A DNA stretch of 64,000 bases from Thermoanaerobacterales bacterium UBA4880 (GCA_002399285.1 DHDI01000002.1:1-64000); one strand, 5' to 3'; shown: positions 8,256 to 17,214, numbered from the stretch's first letter. The notes: a model not told the origin generated them from the letters alone. Numbers and translations are program-made.

Positions 8256-10127
8256 CTATTCTACCGATATAAATACGGCGTTTAATATACCGCCCTCATT
8301 CTGTACCTTTGCGGTGACGTCGTCTCCCTCGTCCAGATCTCTCAGCCTCAGCAGATCTCCGTCTTCATCGTATATTTTTGTATCCGACGTTATGAGTATC
8401 ACCATATCCGAAGTCTTCTTTGTGGTTTCATCATATACGGAAAGTGAGATCAAATTGGAATCCGTATCTATCCTCTTTATCGTGCCCGAAACCAGGCGGT
8501 TTTGCTTTTCCGATGAGGCGTTCAGCTTAACTATTTCGTCGGACTCGACGTCGGTATCGACCTGATATCCCAGGCGCAGGTCATATATGCCGTTTACGGC
8601 GGTCCTGCCGTCGATCTTTATCCTCGCATCCTCAGAGATCGCATAGGTCGCGTCTCCGTCTTCATTGGTTATGGTTATTTCGGGGTCCGAGGATATATTT
8701 ATACCGGTTATGCTGCCGCTCACGCTGCTGTCCGTGCTTGTAGCGGTAAGTGATGCCATCACACCGCTCTCGGTAGTTACCGTGAGCTTATCGCCTTTTT
8801 TAAGATCAGTCCATACGGCAGATTTTTTGTTTCTCTTTATGTTTGCGTCATCAGCTACCTCAAGGCTCACGCTGCCATTATCGGTGTCCATGGTAAGCAT
8901 GATCTTAGCGCCGCTCATCTTAATATTGGCAAGAGTACCCGTATACTCGTTTTCACCTGCGGTCACTTCAATGCTCAGTATGGTGTCCCCCGATACGACC
9001 GCAGTTACGGTATCGTTAGGTTCGATGTCGCTTGCCGCCGCGGTTTTGCCGTCTTTCTTCACCGATGCGTCCGCCATATGATAGGATACCCTGTCACCAT
9101 ATTTATCCTCAATTGTAACTATGGGGTCGCTGCCGTAAAAGATCGAATATACCGTGCCGCTTATCTCGTCACTGGTTGAAGTGGCTGCGATCTTCGTTAT
9201 CACATTATTCTTCAGTTCTATGTTTGCAGACATGCCGCTCTTTATGTCGGTGAGTTTGGCAGTCTTGCCGTCCAGCGTTACCAAAGCAGTCAAATCAACG
9301 TCTAAGATCTGAGACTTCCCATCTGAATCCTTGCAGCTCATATAATTTACACTGCTGCCCTGAGTCACGCTGCTTATGGTCACTTTTTCGCTCGTGGTGG
9401 TCCCCGGGGTCGTGTCCGTACCCGAAGTTTTATTTATTTTATCGTAAGAAACCGACAGTATTTTGGCTATCTCAGATCTCTTGACCTGGTCAGTTGGATT
9501 GAATCTGCCTCTGGTGTCTCCGTTCTTATCGAATACGCCTTGGTCTACCGCCACCTTGATATAGGGGAGCGAGGCCTCCGGTATGCTGAAATAGTCGGTG
9601 AAACTGACGGTAGGATATTTTGTGTCCTGCGCGGTACTTTCAAGACCCATGGCCTTTACTATGAAGACCGCGGCCTCATGCCTCAAGAGCTTTGTCTGAC
9701 TACCGCTGCCGTCTACAAACGCCTTTATGTCGTCCTGGGTGACAACGCCCCTGTCCATGGCATAGGCCACCTCTTTTGCCGCCCAGTCGGGTATCTTCGC
9801 CTGATCCAGCGCCGATTTATACTTCGTATAGGCTGCGGCGGCGGCGGCCGTATTGCTGCCTGAGCCCATCATCCTCGCTATAAGGCTTATTACCTCTACC
9901 TTGCTTATGCTTTCTTCCGGCTTGAACAGTTTTGTACTGCCCTGTGACGATCCCAAAATTATCCCTTTGCCGTACATGTCGAGTATATACTGTATTGCCC
10001 AGTAATCATTGGGCACGTCGGAAAATGGGTTGCTATTCGATACTTGCAGCGGTGCGGCGTATGCTGCCGAAAGGATCATCATAAACGACAGCAGAAATAC
10101 GAAAAATCTCTTGATATTTTTTCTCAT
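8256..10127 (-). CDS. S-layer homology (SLH) domain protein
   Basis: The 623-residue secreted protein has a signal peptide (MRKNIKRFFVFLLSFMMILS..AYA) followed by three SLH-like modules (about 35-80, 100-145 and 165-220). These include NPFSDVPNDYWA and GRFNPTDQVKRSEIAKIL, which bind secondary cell-wall polymer. A Thr-rich linker (TTPGTTTSE) leads to a C-terminal half (about 250-620) of repeated beta-rich units of the type SGTVYSI, TGTLANI, SGSITGI and SGTIKRI. These repeats may carry the outward function, which is unknown. A GGAGGGATAACACCC ribosome site supports the ATG. Confidence 0.88.
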   Translation of the reverse strand: MRKNIKRFFVFLLSFMMILSAAYAAPLQVSNSNPFSDVPNDYWAIQYILDMYGKGIILGSSQGSTKLFKPEESISKVEVISLIARMMGSGSNTAAAAAAYTKYKSALDQAKIPDWAAKEVAYAMDRGVVTQDDIKAFVDGSGSQTKLLRHEAAVFIVKAMGLESTAQDTKYPTVSFTDYFSIPEASLPYIKVAVDQGVFDKNGDTRGRFNPTDQVKRSEIAKILSVSYDKINKTSGTDTTPGTTTSEKVTISSVTQGSSVNYMSCKDSDGKSQILDVDLTALVTLDGKTAKLTDIKSGMSANIELKNNVITKIAATSTSDEISGTVYSIFYGSDPIVTIEDKYGDRVSYHMADASVKKDGKTAAASDIEPNDTVTAVVSGDTILSIEVTAGENEYTGTLANIKMSGAKIMLTMDTDNGSVSLEVADDANIKRNKKSAVWTDLKKGDKLTVTTESGVMASLTATSTDSSVSGSITGINISSDPEITITNEDGDATYAISEDARIKIDGRTAVNGIYDLRLGYQVDTDVESDEIVKLNASSEKQNRLVSGTIKRIDTDSNLISLSVYDETTKKTSDMVILITSDTKIYDEDGDLLRLRDLDEGDDVTAKVQNEGGILNAVFISVE

Positions 10128-10299
10128 GGGTGTTATCCCTCCTTATGTTATATTACTTGTGCCTTGATATGCTTAAAGCTTTGCCACAAGGGTATTATTT
10201 AAGGAAAACGGCGGGACAGACGCCTGTATTTTCCAAGAATCCTTGCCGCGCACATTTCATGTATATATATTTCTGTATAAATTAAGGAAATCCTTCTGA

Positions 10300-10338
10300 T
10301 TAACCAAAGTTTAACCTAATTGTAATATCGTCGTAATA
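10300..10338. promoter_or_regulatory. Four hexamers spaced every 11 bp upstream of the S-layer gene
   Basis: On the plus strand TTAACC, TTAACC, GTAATA and GTAATA begin at 10300, 10311, 10322 and 10333, each exactly 11 bp apart. Direct repeats with 11-bp periodicity are typical of response-regulator sites such as PhoP boxes (TTAACA-N5). They sit about 170 bp upstream of the SLH gene and abut a repeat element. Regulatory function is inferred. The remaining 10128-10299 gap shows no gene. Confidence 0.35.
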
Positions 10339-10343
10339 TTACC

Positions 10344-10514
10344 CAGATTGTAGACAAACCGGCAGACCGTGACAAATCGTGCAAGGCAAGGCGGCAAACT
10401 TGCAAATAAAGGAGCATACTTAACCGTATGTGACTGCAATTTGCAGGCACAGCCAACAAAGCTAAGCAAAATTGCTGTGCAATTTCGCGGCCTAAGCGAT
10501 AATGTCACGGTCTG
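10344..10514 (-). repeat. 171-bp dispersed repeat, copy A (MITE-like)
   Basis: The element begins CAGATTGT and ends with the complement of CAGACCGT, so its termini are inverted CAGAYYGT. It is flanked on both sides by the 8-bp direct repeat ATATTACC (10336-10343 and 10515-10522), which looks like a target-site duplication. It is close to identical in length and sequence, on the opposite strand, to copy B at 51415-51585. It carries no plausible gene. The right-hand flank duplication includes the tetR stop codon. Confidence 0.8.
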
Positions 10515-10517
10515 ATA

Positions 10518-11078
10518 TTACCTTGATATGCCATGAAGGATAACATCCACGACTTCATCCACATTCCACCGCTCGTTTTCGATAAGGCCGGTGGAGAAGA
10601 GAGTTCCGCTTATGCCCCAGATCATCTCCGCCGTCATTCGCTTGTCCGCATCCCGTATCTCCCCCCGGCTTTCCGCCAAGTCCAGCATCTTTACCGTCGC
10701 ATCGATCACATCCGCCCTGAGCAACTGAAAGTATTTCCGGGTATCCCTGCTGATATTCTGCGGCTGCATAAGCACAAGATCGGCAAGATCCCTGTGTTTT
10801 TCCAAGAACTCATTATATATGAATATATACTCCCTTAGTTTTTCCTCAAACGGCCGGTCTTCGCCGTCTATACCCTGTATGAGCATTATATAGACTTTGC
10901 AGGCATGTTTTACTACCGACTGAAAGAGGTCTTTCTTGCTTTTGAAGTATTCGTATATCGTGCCCTTCCCTATACCGGCCCGGCCTGAAATATCCTCCAT
11001 CCTCGCTCTGTCGTATCCTTCCCTTGCAAATACGAAAGCGGCCGCATCGATTATGACTTCCCTTTTATCGCCCCTCAT
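10518..11078 (-). CDS. TetR/AcrR family repressor of the RND efflux operon
   Basis: The 186-residue protein has the TetR N-terminal helix-turn-helix: IIDAAAFVFAREGYDRARMEDI then IGKGTIYEYFKSKKDLF (residues 9-50), followed by an all-helical ligand domain (EKLREYIFIYNEFLEKH). It is the last gene of the adaptor-RND-TolC operon, 22 bp after the TolC-like gene. A TetR-type palindrome overlaps the start of that operon's transcript, so it probably represses its own operon until a toxic ligand binds. A repeat element is inserted right at its stop codon. Confidence 0.88.
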   Translation of the reverse strand: MRGDKREVIIDAAAFVFAREGYDRARMEDISGRAGIGKGTIYEYFKSKKDLFQSVVKHACKVYIMLIQGIDGEDRPFEEKLREYIFIYNEFLEKHRDLADLVLMQPQNISRDTRKYFQLLRADVIDATVKMLDLAESRGEIRDADKRMTAEMIWGISGTLFSTGLIENERWNVDEVVDVILHGISR

Positions 11079-11099
11079 TCTACCACCATCTCGCCGAGG

Positions 11100-12329
11100 C
11101 TACATCGCGCTTCCCGAGCTTGCCGTCTGAGTAAGCTTGGGCAGGCCGATGCCGGTGGACACTTCATAGTTTATCTTGGCAAGATTGAGCATGTGCTGCG
11201 TCTTTACCTGGTCCAGCTGATTCGTAAGCAGCGTGTTCTGAGCGTTCAGGACGTCCACCACCGTACCTAGGCCGTTTTCCTGCCTAAGCTGCGCGATCCT
11301 CAGGGACTCCTGCGCCTTGTCCACATTCATCTGCAGGACGGGCAGGGCGCTCGACGCGCTCATGAGGTCGAGATAATTTTTCCTTACGTCCAGTTCCACA
11401 TCCTGTCTGTCCGATTTTGCAGCCGCCTTGCTGTTGTTGAGCTTTAGCAGGCCGTCCTTGTACTGGAACGTGATATCGGAATAATAGGACTTTATCAGAT
11501 CAAAATCCTGCTGCTTTATATCCAGGTCCTTATCGTCTTCAAGAATTTCCATACGGTTTTGCAGTGCGGACTCGACGCCTGCTTCTACGTCTATGCCGGA
11601 CGCATCGGGCACCTTGAAGGCGGTCTCCAGCTTCAGCTGTGCATCCAAAGGAAGCCCAAGCTGTCTTTTCAGGCTGAGCATATCCTTATCGAGAGTGTTC
11701 TGGGCCTGGCCCATCTGCATCTCCACGCCCGATACCCCTATCTGTGATTGAAGCAATTGATCCTTTGTGATCATCCCGTTGTCAAACTGTACATTTGCTA
11801 TGCCGTCGGCCTTCTTCGCCAGCTCGAGGCTTTTTTTCAGCACATCCAGATTCTGCTGATCCTCAAGCACGGAATAATATGCCTTTTCCACCGCTATCTT
11901 TATGCCCTCCGCAGCCTGAGCCTTTGTATTTTTCAGCGTGTCCACCCCGTTTCTCAGCTCCTTAGGGGCGATCAATATTGACCTGTCCGAGGTATACGTC
12001 CCAGTCTCGGTGGTCGGCGCTTTTCCCATATTCTTAAAGACTTCGCTGTCCGCTATCTTGTCTATATCCTTTACACCGAACTGCCTCTTGAGTTTATACT
12101 CCACCTGGTCATAATTATTCTGCAGTATATCTGTCTGCTGGTCAAGATTTTTAAGGTTGTCGTTGTTTTCCAGCGCATAATCCACGGCTTCCTCCAATGT
12201 AAAACTCTTTGCATCGCTTGTCTGCACAGCCTCCGCGGCCAGGCCTGCACCCGGCGCGAGGAAGGAAAACATCATGACCATGCTCACAATTGCGGCCAAC
12301 CACTTATTGTTCTTTCTGTCACAAATCAT
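11100..12329 (-). CDS. TolC-family outer-membrane-efflux-like protein
   Basis: The 409-residue exported protein has a signal peptide (about 1-32, ending GAGLAAEA), then FTLEEAVDYALENNDNL, the usual TolC opening. Long coiled-coil helices with paired repeats follow (AYYSVLEDQQNLDVLKKSLELA, LRIAQLRQENGLGTVVDVLNAQ, typical TolC hairpin motifs). In diderm bacteria TolC forms the outer-membrane duct of RND pumps. Here it sits in an RND operon of an apparent spore former, where its partner envelope is unclear. It starts one base after the RND stop and is part of the same transcript. Confidence 0.88.
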   Translation of the reverse strand: MICDRKNNKWLAAIVSMVMMFSFLAPGAGLAAEAVQTSDAKSFTLEEAVDYALENNDNLKNLDQQTDILQNNYDQVEYKLKRQFGVKDIDKIADSEVFKNMGKAPTTETGTYTSDRSILIAPKELRNGVDTLKNTKAQAAEGIKIAVEKAYYSVLEDQQNLDVLKKSLELAKKADGIANVQFDNGMITKDQLLQSQIGVSGVEMQMGQAQNTLDKDMLSLKRQLGLPLDAQLKLETAFKVPDASGIDVEAGVESALQNRMEILEDDKDLDIKQQDFDLIKSYYSDITFQYKDGLLKLNNSKAAAKSDRQDVELDVRKNYLDLMSASSALPVLQMNVDKAQESLRIAQLRQENGLGTVVDVLNAQNTLLTNQLDQVKTQHMLNLAKINYEVSTGIGLPKLTQTASSGSAM

Positions 12330-12330
12330 A

Positions 12331-15300
12331 TTATACCGCCTCTTCCTTTGCCTTTTTTCCGTGCAGTTTTCTTAAAACAAAACTTTCCGCATCGTCAAAG
12401 TAGGAATATATCGCCGGGAGTACCAGCAGAGTCACCAGCGTGGAGAAGGTGAGCCCAAAGATGACGGTTATAGCCATGGGCTGCTCCATCTCGGCGCCCT
12501 CTCCTATACCCATTGCCAGCGGCACCAATCCCAGTATGGTGGTCAGGGTCGTCATGAGTATAGGCCGCAGCCTTGTAGGCCCGCCCTTTATGATGGCCTC
12601 GTTCCTTTCCATACCGTCCCTTCTTCTCAGAATATTTATATAGTCTATCAGCACTATGCCGTTGTTTACCACTATGCCGCCCAGCATGATAAGGCCGATA
12701 TAAGCCGGAATGCTCAGCGCCTTTCCCGAAAGTACCAGGCCCAGTATGCCCGTCGACAACGATATGGGCACCGACATGAGTATGGTAAACGGATGCAGCA
12801 GCGATTCGAACTGAGACGCCATTATCATGTAGACCAGGATTAGAGCCAGCACGAGGGCCAGGCCGAGGCTGGAAAACGCCTCGTTCAGCTGAGTCGCGCT
12901 GCTACCGAGCTCTGCCGAATAGCCGCTGGGAAGCTGCAGTCCTTTTATCAGCTTCTCCGCGTCCTTGTTCACGCTTCCCTGATCCCTTCCGACGACCGAC
13001 GCCGTAACATGGGCGACCCTCGACTGATCCTGCCTGTCTATCTCGGACGGCCCGATGCCAGCGGAAACGTCGGCCACCGTTGACAGGGGAACCTGTACGC
13101 CGATAGGCGTCTGTATATACATCGATTTTAGATCTTCGATACCGCTGTTCTTATCATGCGAAAGCCGGACGACCACATCCACATCATTGCCCGCCAGTTT
13201 ATACCTGGTCGCCGTAGCTCCCTTGACTGCGTTCTGAACGGCTTGAGCCACCTGAGCCGTAGTGAGGCCGTAACCCGTCGCCGTATCGTCTCTCAGTCTG
13301 ATGACGTACTCCGGCTCTCCTTCGCTGAAGCTGGTCTGTATATCCCTCGTGCCTGTGATCGACTTGGCTCTCTCCGCGACCTGCCCGCTTATATCTCTCA
13401 ATACATCGAGATCGTCTCCCTTGATATCGATGCTTATCCCGGTACCCGTCAAGTCGTCTGCAGATCCTCCCGCCATTGCCATCAGGCCCGTCGATACGGT
13501 TATCTTAACGCCCGGCACCGGAGAGAGCCTGTTTCTTATCTCGTCAGCCACCTCGTCGGTGGATCGCTTCCTTTCGCTCAAAGGTTTAAGGTTTACATTA
13601 AAACTGCCCGAATTGCTGCTTCCCCCAACCGATAGACTGGCGGTACCCATGGAGCCTATGCTCAGATAGGTGGTGCCTATCTCGGGTATATCCTTGATCC
13701 TACCGTATATATCCTTCATGGTCTTATCCGTAGTCTCTATGTTGGTTCCCTTGGGCAGGGACGCACTGATCGATATCTGTCCCTGATCCATCTCAGGTAT
13801 GAGTTCAGTACCCACCATAGGCACCGAGATCATCGTAACGGCAAAGGCCAGTACGCCGATCAGCACCGTCACAAACCTGTGTTTCAACGACGTTTGGAGC
13901 AGCCTGCCGTATCCCTCGTTCAGCTTATCGATCCCTCTTCCTATCCAATCGGAGATACGGTTAAATATATTCTTCTTTTTCGGTCCGGACGGCTGCGTGC
14001 CCAACATTTGATAGGACAGCATGGGCACTATAGTCACGGCCACTGCCAAAGAAGACAGCAGAGAAAATGTGACCGTAAGCGCCAGCTCCTTGAATATCTG
14101 AGACGCTATACCCTGTACATAGATTATCGGAAGGAAAACAGCCACGGTGGTCAAGGTGGAGCCGCTTATGGCCATGCCCACCTCTTTTGTGCCCTCGCTG
14201 GCAGATTCATACCGGCCGTGTCCTTCCTGCCGGTACCTGTATATGTTGTCCAGCACCACTATGGAGTTATCGACCAGCATACCGACGCCTAAGGCCAGGC
14301 CGCCCAAGGATATCAGGTTGAGCGACATGCCCGAAAAATACATCATGACAAAGGTCGCCACTATGGACACGGGTATGGATATAGCTATGACCAGGGTCGA
14401 CCTTATATCCCTCAGGAAAAGGTACAAAATGATGATCGCCAGAATACCGCCCAGGACTGCGCTGCTGGCGACGTTGCTTATCGAGCTGTTTATAAACTGG
14501 GAGCTATCCATTACCTTTATCAGTTTCACATCGGGATACTGCCGCGATATGCCGTCCAAAGCCTTATTGATCTCTCTCGCCACGACGACTGTATTGGCAT
14601 CCGATGCCTTCTGTACTACTATGCCCATGCCCGGCTTGCCGTTCATGTAGGCCAGAGAACTCACGTCGGCATACCCGTCCGTCACACTGCCCAGATCCTT
14701 CAGCAGCACCATGCCACCGGTAGGCGTCATTATGGAAGTATTCTTTATCTGTTCCACCGAAGTAAACTCTCCCTGGGTCCTCACAGTTATCTCCTGATCG
14801 CCGCTCTTTATGGAACCACCCGGCATATTCAGATTCTGTGCAGTCAGCACATTGGAAACCTGACTCACGGAAAGGCCGAGAGCATTCAGCTTATCCTGAT
14901 CCAGCTCCACATTTATCTGTCTGGTTTTACCTCCCGACACAGTGACGCTGGCTACTCCGGCTACTTTTTCCAGCGCCGGTTTTATATCGTTCTCCGCTCT
15001 GTCTTTAAGGCTGATATCGTCCATATCCCCCGAGACGCTCAGCATCATGACCGGCATCATGGAGGGGTCCAGCTTCATCACCATAGGGGTGCCCACCTCG
15101 CCGGGAAGCATGCCCTTTATCATGTCCAGCCTTTCCCTCATCTGCGCCGTCGCCGTATCCATATCGGTACCTTCGTTGAAACTCATGACGATTATGGACG
15201 TACCCTCCTGCGATATAGACTGAACGTTATCCACATTGTTGACACTGGAAAGCGCGCTCTCCAGGCTTTTGGTCACCATGCTTTCGACCTCTTCAGGTCC

Positions 15301-15462
15301 CGCTCCGCTGTAAGTGGTGATCACCGCAGCCACGGGCAGGTTGATATTGGGAAGCAGATCCAGCGGTATCATGGTAACCGACACTACCCCGAGCAAAATG
15401 ACTACGAGGATGCACATCCACGTGGTCACGGGGTGCTTTATTGATAAGTCGACTATGCCCAT
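12331..15462 (-). CDS. RND multidrug efflux transporter (HAE1/AcrB type)
   Basis: The 1043-residue inner-membrane proton antiporter shows RND hallmarks: TM1 with HPVTTWMCILVVILLGVVS, periplasmic porter domains, the TM4 proton-relay segment GVGMLVDNSIVVLDNIYR (D-N in place of the D-D pair of AcrB, common in Firmicute members), LTTVAVFLPI and the duplicated second half ending MPAIYSYFDD-like. It couples proton influx to drug or lipid export. Its ATG overlaps the adaptor stop by one base (TGATG) and the TolC gene follows directly, giving a complete tripartite set. Confidence 0.95.
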   Translation of the reverse strand: MGIVDLSIKHPVTTWMCILVVILLGVVSVTMIPLDLLPNINLPVAAVITTYSGAGPEEVESMVTKSLESALSSVNNVDNVQSISQEGTSIIVMSFNEGTDMDTATAQMRERLDMIKGMLPGEVGTPMVMKLDPSMMPVMMLSVSGDMDDISLKDRAENDIKPALEKVAGVASVTVSGGKTRQINVELDQDKLNALGLSVSQVSNVLTAQNLNMPGGSIKSGDQEITVRTQGEFTSVEQIKNTSIMTPTGGMVLLKDLGSVTDGYADVSSLAYMNGKPGMGIVVQKASDANTVVVAREINKALDGISRQYPDVKLIKVMDSSQFINSSISNVASSAVLGGILAIIILYLFLRDIRSTLVIAISIPVSIVATFVMMYFSGMSLNLISLGGLALGVGMLVDNSIVVLDNIYRYRQEGHGRYESASEGTKEVGMAISGSTLTTVAVFLPIIYVQGIASQIFKELALTVTFSLLSSLAVAVTIVPMLSYQMLGTQPSGPKKKNIFNRISDWIGRGIDKLNEGYGRLLQTSLKHRFVTVLIGVLAFAVTMISVPMVGTELIPEMDQGQISISASLPKGTNIETTDKTMKDIYGRIKDIPEIGTTYLSIGSMGTASLSVGGSSNSGSFNVNLKPLSERKRSTDEVADEIRNRLSPVPGVKITVSTGLMAMAGGSADDLTGTGISIDIKGDDLDVLRDISGQVAERAKSITGTRDIQTSFSEGEPEYVIRLRDDTATGYGLTTAQVAQAVQNAVKGATATRYKLAGNDVDVVVRLSHDKNSGIEDLKSMYIQTPIGVQVPLSTVADVSAGIGPSEIDRQDQSRVAHVTASVVGRDQGSVNKDAEKLIKGLQLPSGYSAELGSSATQLNEAFSSLGLALVLALILVYMIMASQFESLLHPFTILMSVPISLSTGILGLVLSGKALSIPAYIGLIMLGGIVVNNGIVLIDYINILRRRDGMERNEAIIKGGPTRLRPILMTTLTTILGLVPLAMGIGEGAEMEQPMAITVIFGLTFSTLVTLLVLPAIYSYFDDAESFVLRKLHGKKAKEEAV

Positions 15463-16592
15463 CAGTTGCTCCCTCCGTTTTCGATACGGAGTTTTTCTCC
15501 GCCGCTCAAAAGATTCTGTCCCTTGACTATGATCTCGTCTCCCGCCTTTATTCCGGAAACGATCTCTACGTTTTTGTCGCCGCTTATGCCCGTTTCCACA
15601 ACATTTCGTACGGCCTTGCCGTCCTTCACGGTAAATACCACGCTGACGGTGCTCTGAACGGCCACGGCCTCTTTGGGCACGGTCACCACGTTCTTATGGA
15701 TCTCATTGGACAGCATTACATTGGCGGACATGCCCGCTTTAAACTGCCCATCCTTATTGGCTATACGTATATTCACGGGAAATAATCCCGTCTGCTGGCT
15801 TGCCGCCGGCGCCACAGTGTCGACCACGCCGTCAACGGCCTGGCCGGGATCGCCCACCTCAACGCTCATCTTATCGCCGGCTCTCACCTTATTTACCAAT
15901 GCCTCCGTGAGATCCACCTCCGCAAGCATGCTGGAATTATCCATAATGATGAACGGCGGCATCGCAGCTCCGACCATCTCGCCGGCATTCACATTTCTCG
16001 CCGCCACCACTCCGCTCATGGGCGATGTAACGACCGTATTATTCAGCATTGATTTTGCGGAATCATAAGACGCCTGAGCCTGAGCAAGCTGCGCCTGATA
16101 GAGCTTCACCATGTCGGGTGATACCGAAAGCTTCGCCTGCTCATACTGCTGCTGTGTTATGGCGCCCTCCTTAAAAAGCGCATCATATCTGGCAAAATCC
16201 GCCTGCGACTGCTCATACTTCTGCTTGTTGAGCGTATAGTTGGCCTGCGCCATGTTCAAACCGGCGCCGGCAGTCTTTACCTGAGTCTGTATATCGCTGT
16301 CGTCTATCTTCAAAAGTACGTCTCCCGCATTCACATGGTCTCCCACGTCAAAATTGACCGCTGCCGCCTTGCCCTGCATCTTAGGCACAACGTTCACAGT
16401 TTTGTTTGGTTTGAGCTTGCCCACAAGGCTGCTCACCTCGGTTATGTCCCCGGTAACGGCCTTTGCGGTCGACACCGTGACCGCCTGCTCTTCGGGCGGT
16501 GCCGCAGTATCTTTTGCCGTACCGCACCCTCCCAGCAGAACGGTCAGCCCCAGAATAATCAGTGTAATAATTGCAGTATGCTTTTTAAACAC
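15462..16592 (-). CDS. RND efflux periplasmic adaptor (membrane fusion lipoprotein)
   Basis: The 376-residue adaptor begins with a lipoprotein signal (lipobox LLGGCG about residues 18-23). It continues with a biotinyl-lipoyl-like hairpin (PKMQGKAAAVNFDVGDHVNAGDVLLKID), a coiled coil and the second lipoyl half GVVAARNVNAGEMVG, then beta-barrel domains. It links the RND pump to the TolC-like channel. The GTG at 16592 is chosen because AGGGGGG lies just upstream. An upstream ATG in frame would place the promoter and operator inside the coding region. Confidence 0.92.
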   Translation of the reverse strand: MFKKHTAIITLIILGLTVLLGGCGTAKDTAAPPEEQAVTVSTAKAVTGDITEVSSLVGKLKPNKTVNVVPKMQGKAAAVNFDVGDHVNAGDVLLKIDDSDIQTQVKTAGAGLNMAQANYTLNKQKYEQSQADFARYDALFKEGAITQQQYEQAKLSVSPDMVKLYQAQLAQAQASYDSAKSMLNNTVVTSPMSGVVAARNVNAGEMVGAAMPPFIIMDNSSMLAEVDLTEALVNKVRAGDKMSVEVGDPGQAVDGVVDTVAPAASQQTGLFPVNIRIANKDGQFKAGMSANVMLSNEIHKNVVTVPKEAVAVQSTVSVVFTVKDGKAVRNVVETGISGDKNVEIVSGIKAGDEIIVKGQNLLSGGEKLRIENGGSN

Positions 16593-16612
16593 GTCAGTCC
16601 CCCCTGTTTTTT

Positions 16613-16666
16613 TGACCGAACGGTCAGTCTGAAATAAAGTATAATTCCTAATAGGTATGAAGTCAA
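16613..16666 (-). promoter_or_regulatory. Promoter and TetR-type operator of the RND operon
   Basis: On the minus strand TTGACT (16661-16666) and TATACT (16638-16643) are separated by exactly 17 bp, a strong vegetative promoter. Immediately downstream is the inverted repeat TGACCGTTCGGTCA (16613-16626; six-base arms around two bases), a classic TetR-family site that would block the start of transcription. The GTG start of the adaptor follows about 20 bp later. Confidence 0.85.
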
Positions 16667-16919
16667 TAAACAAGAAAAACTATATGTAAATCTTTTTGCC
16701 AGGAAAAATTGATATACATTTCATATAACGACAAGAATACTTGCACATGATTTAAAAGCAGTTTATCGGAGTAAAGAATCCCAGGCTTTTCGGAAAGTGT
16801 AGAAAGGAAGTATGGAGGTGGCAGCGTTATAAAACAACACTTGGCCAATATTCAGTTTTTCAAACCTCCAAGCCCATCAGAGCAAGGCGGTCAAGCGCAC
16901 CCACTTTGTTATCAGGTTA

Positions 16920-16960
16920 AAAAGCGGCGGCTTTGATTTTGTTTCAAAGCCGCCGTCCCA
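16920..16960 (-). terminator. Terminator after the merR fragment
   Basis: On the minus strand GGCGGCTTTGA-loop-TCAAAGCCGCC forms an 11-bp stem followed by GCTTTTT. It would end the transcript of the small MerR gene. The gap from about 16670 to 16919 shows no convincing gene on either strand. Confidence 0.8.
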
Positions 16961-17005
16961 CATTTTATTATATATAATGACTAGTCACCGAAGCTTCGGT
17001 TTTTT

Positions 17006-17161
17006 CTATAGTTTATACAGTTCCAGCTCCTTGTCGCCATAATGCCTATACCCGTTCTCCGCGGCTTGTTCCGGCATAAGCAATTCAATTTTTTGATAAT
17101 AATATAAGGTTTTTATTGTCACGCCGGATAATTCTGCCACCTCATGCACCGTGTATGTCAT
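17006..17161 (-). CDS. Truncated MerR-family DNA-binding protein (51 aa)
   Basis: The frame MTYTVHEVAELSGVTIKTL, then YYYQKIELL and NGYRHYGDKELELYKL, is the start of a MerR winged-helix domain. It stops after 51 residues, before the rest of the domain and any effector region (full MerR proteins exceed 100 residues). It has a good GGGAGG ribosome site, its own MerR-type promoter with a 19-bp spacer and a terminator downstream. It may be a decayed regulator or a functional mini-protein; a truncated gene is more likely. Confidence 0.65.
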   Translation of the reverse strand: MTYTVHEVAELSGVTIKTLYYYQKIELLMPEQAAENGYRHYGDKELELYKL

Positions 17162-17183
17162 GCAAATTTGCCTCCCAAAAATA

Positions 17184-17214
17184 ACTATAAGGCCTGCCCT
17201 AAGGTTGGAGTCAA
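17184..17214 (-). promoter_or_regulatory. MerR-type promoter with 19-bp spacer
   Basis: TTGACT (17209-17214) and TATAGT (17184-17189) on the minus strand are 19 bp apart. An over-long spacer is the signature of promoters that MerR-family activators untwist. It lies about 25 bp upstream of the MerR fragment, suggesting ancestral autoregulation. Confidence 0.6.

Noticed and set aside
10311-10508. 65-codon minus-strand ORF sharing peptides with an ORF at 51460-51744.
   Set aside because: The similarity comes from the 171-bp repeat copies A and B, not from a conserved gene.
13055-13669. Long ORFs on the plus strand opposite the RND transporter.
   Set aside because: They are antisense to a clearly coding RND gene, have no ribosome sites and match no family.
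16714-16940. Open plus-strand stretch with residues such as KQHLANIQFFKPPSP near the RND promoter.
   Set aside because: No start codon with a ribosome site, no recognisable family, and the frame runs into the merR terminator. It may be chance.
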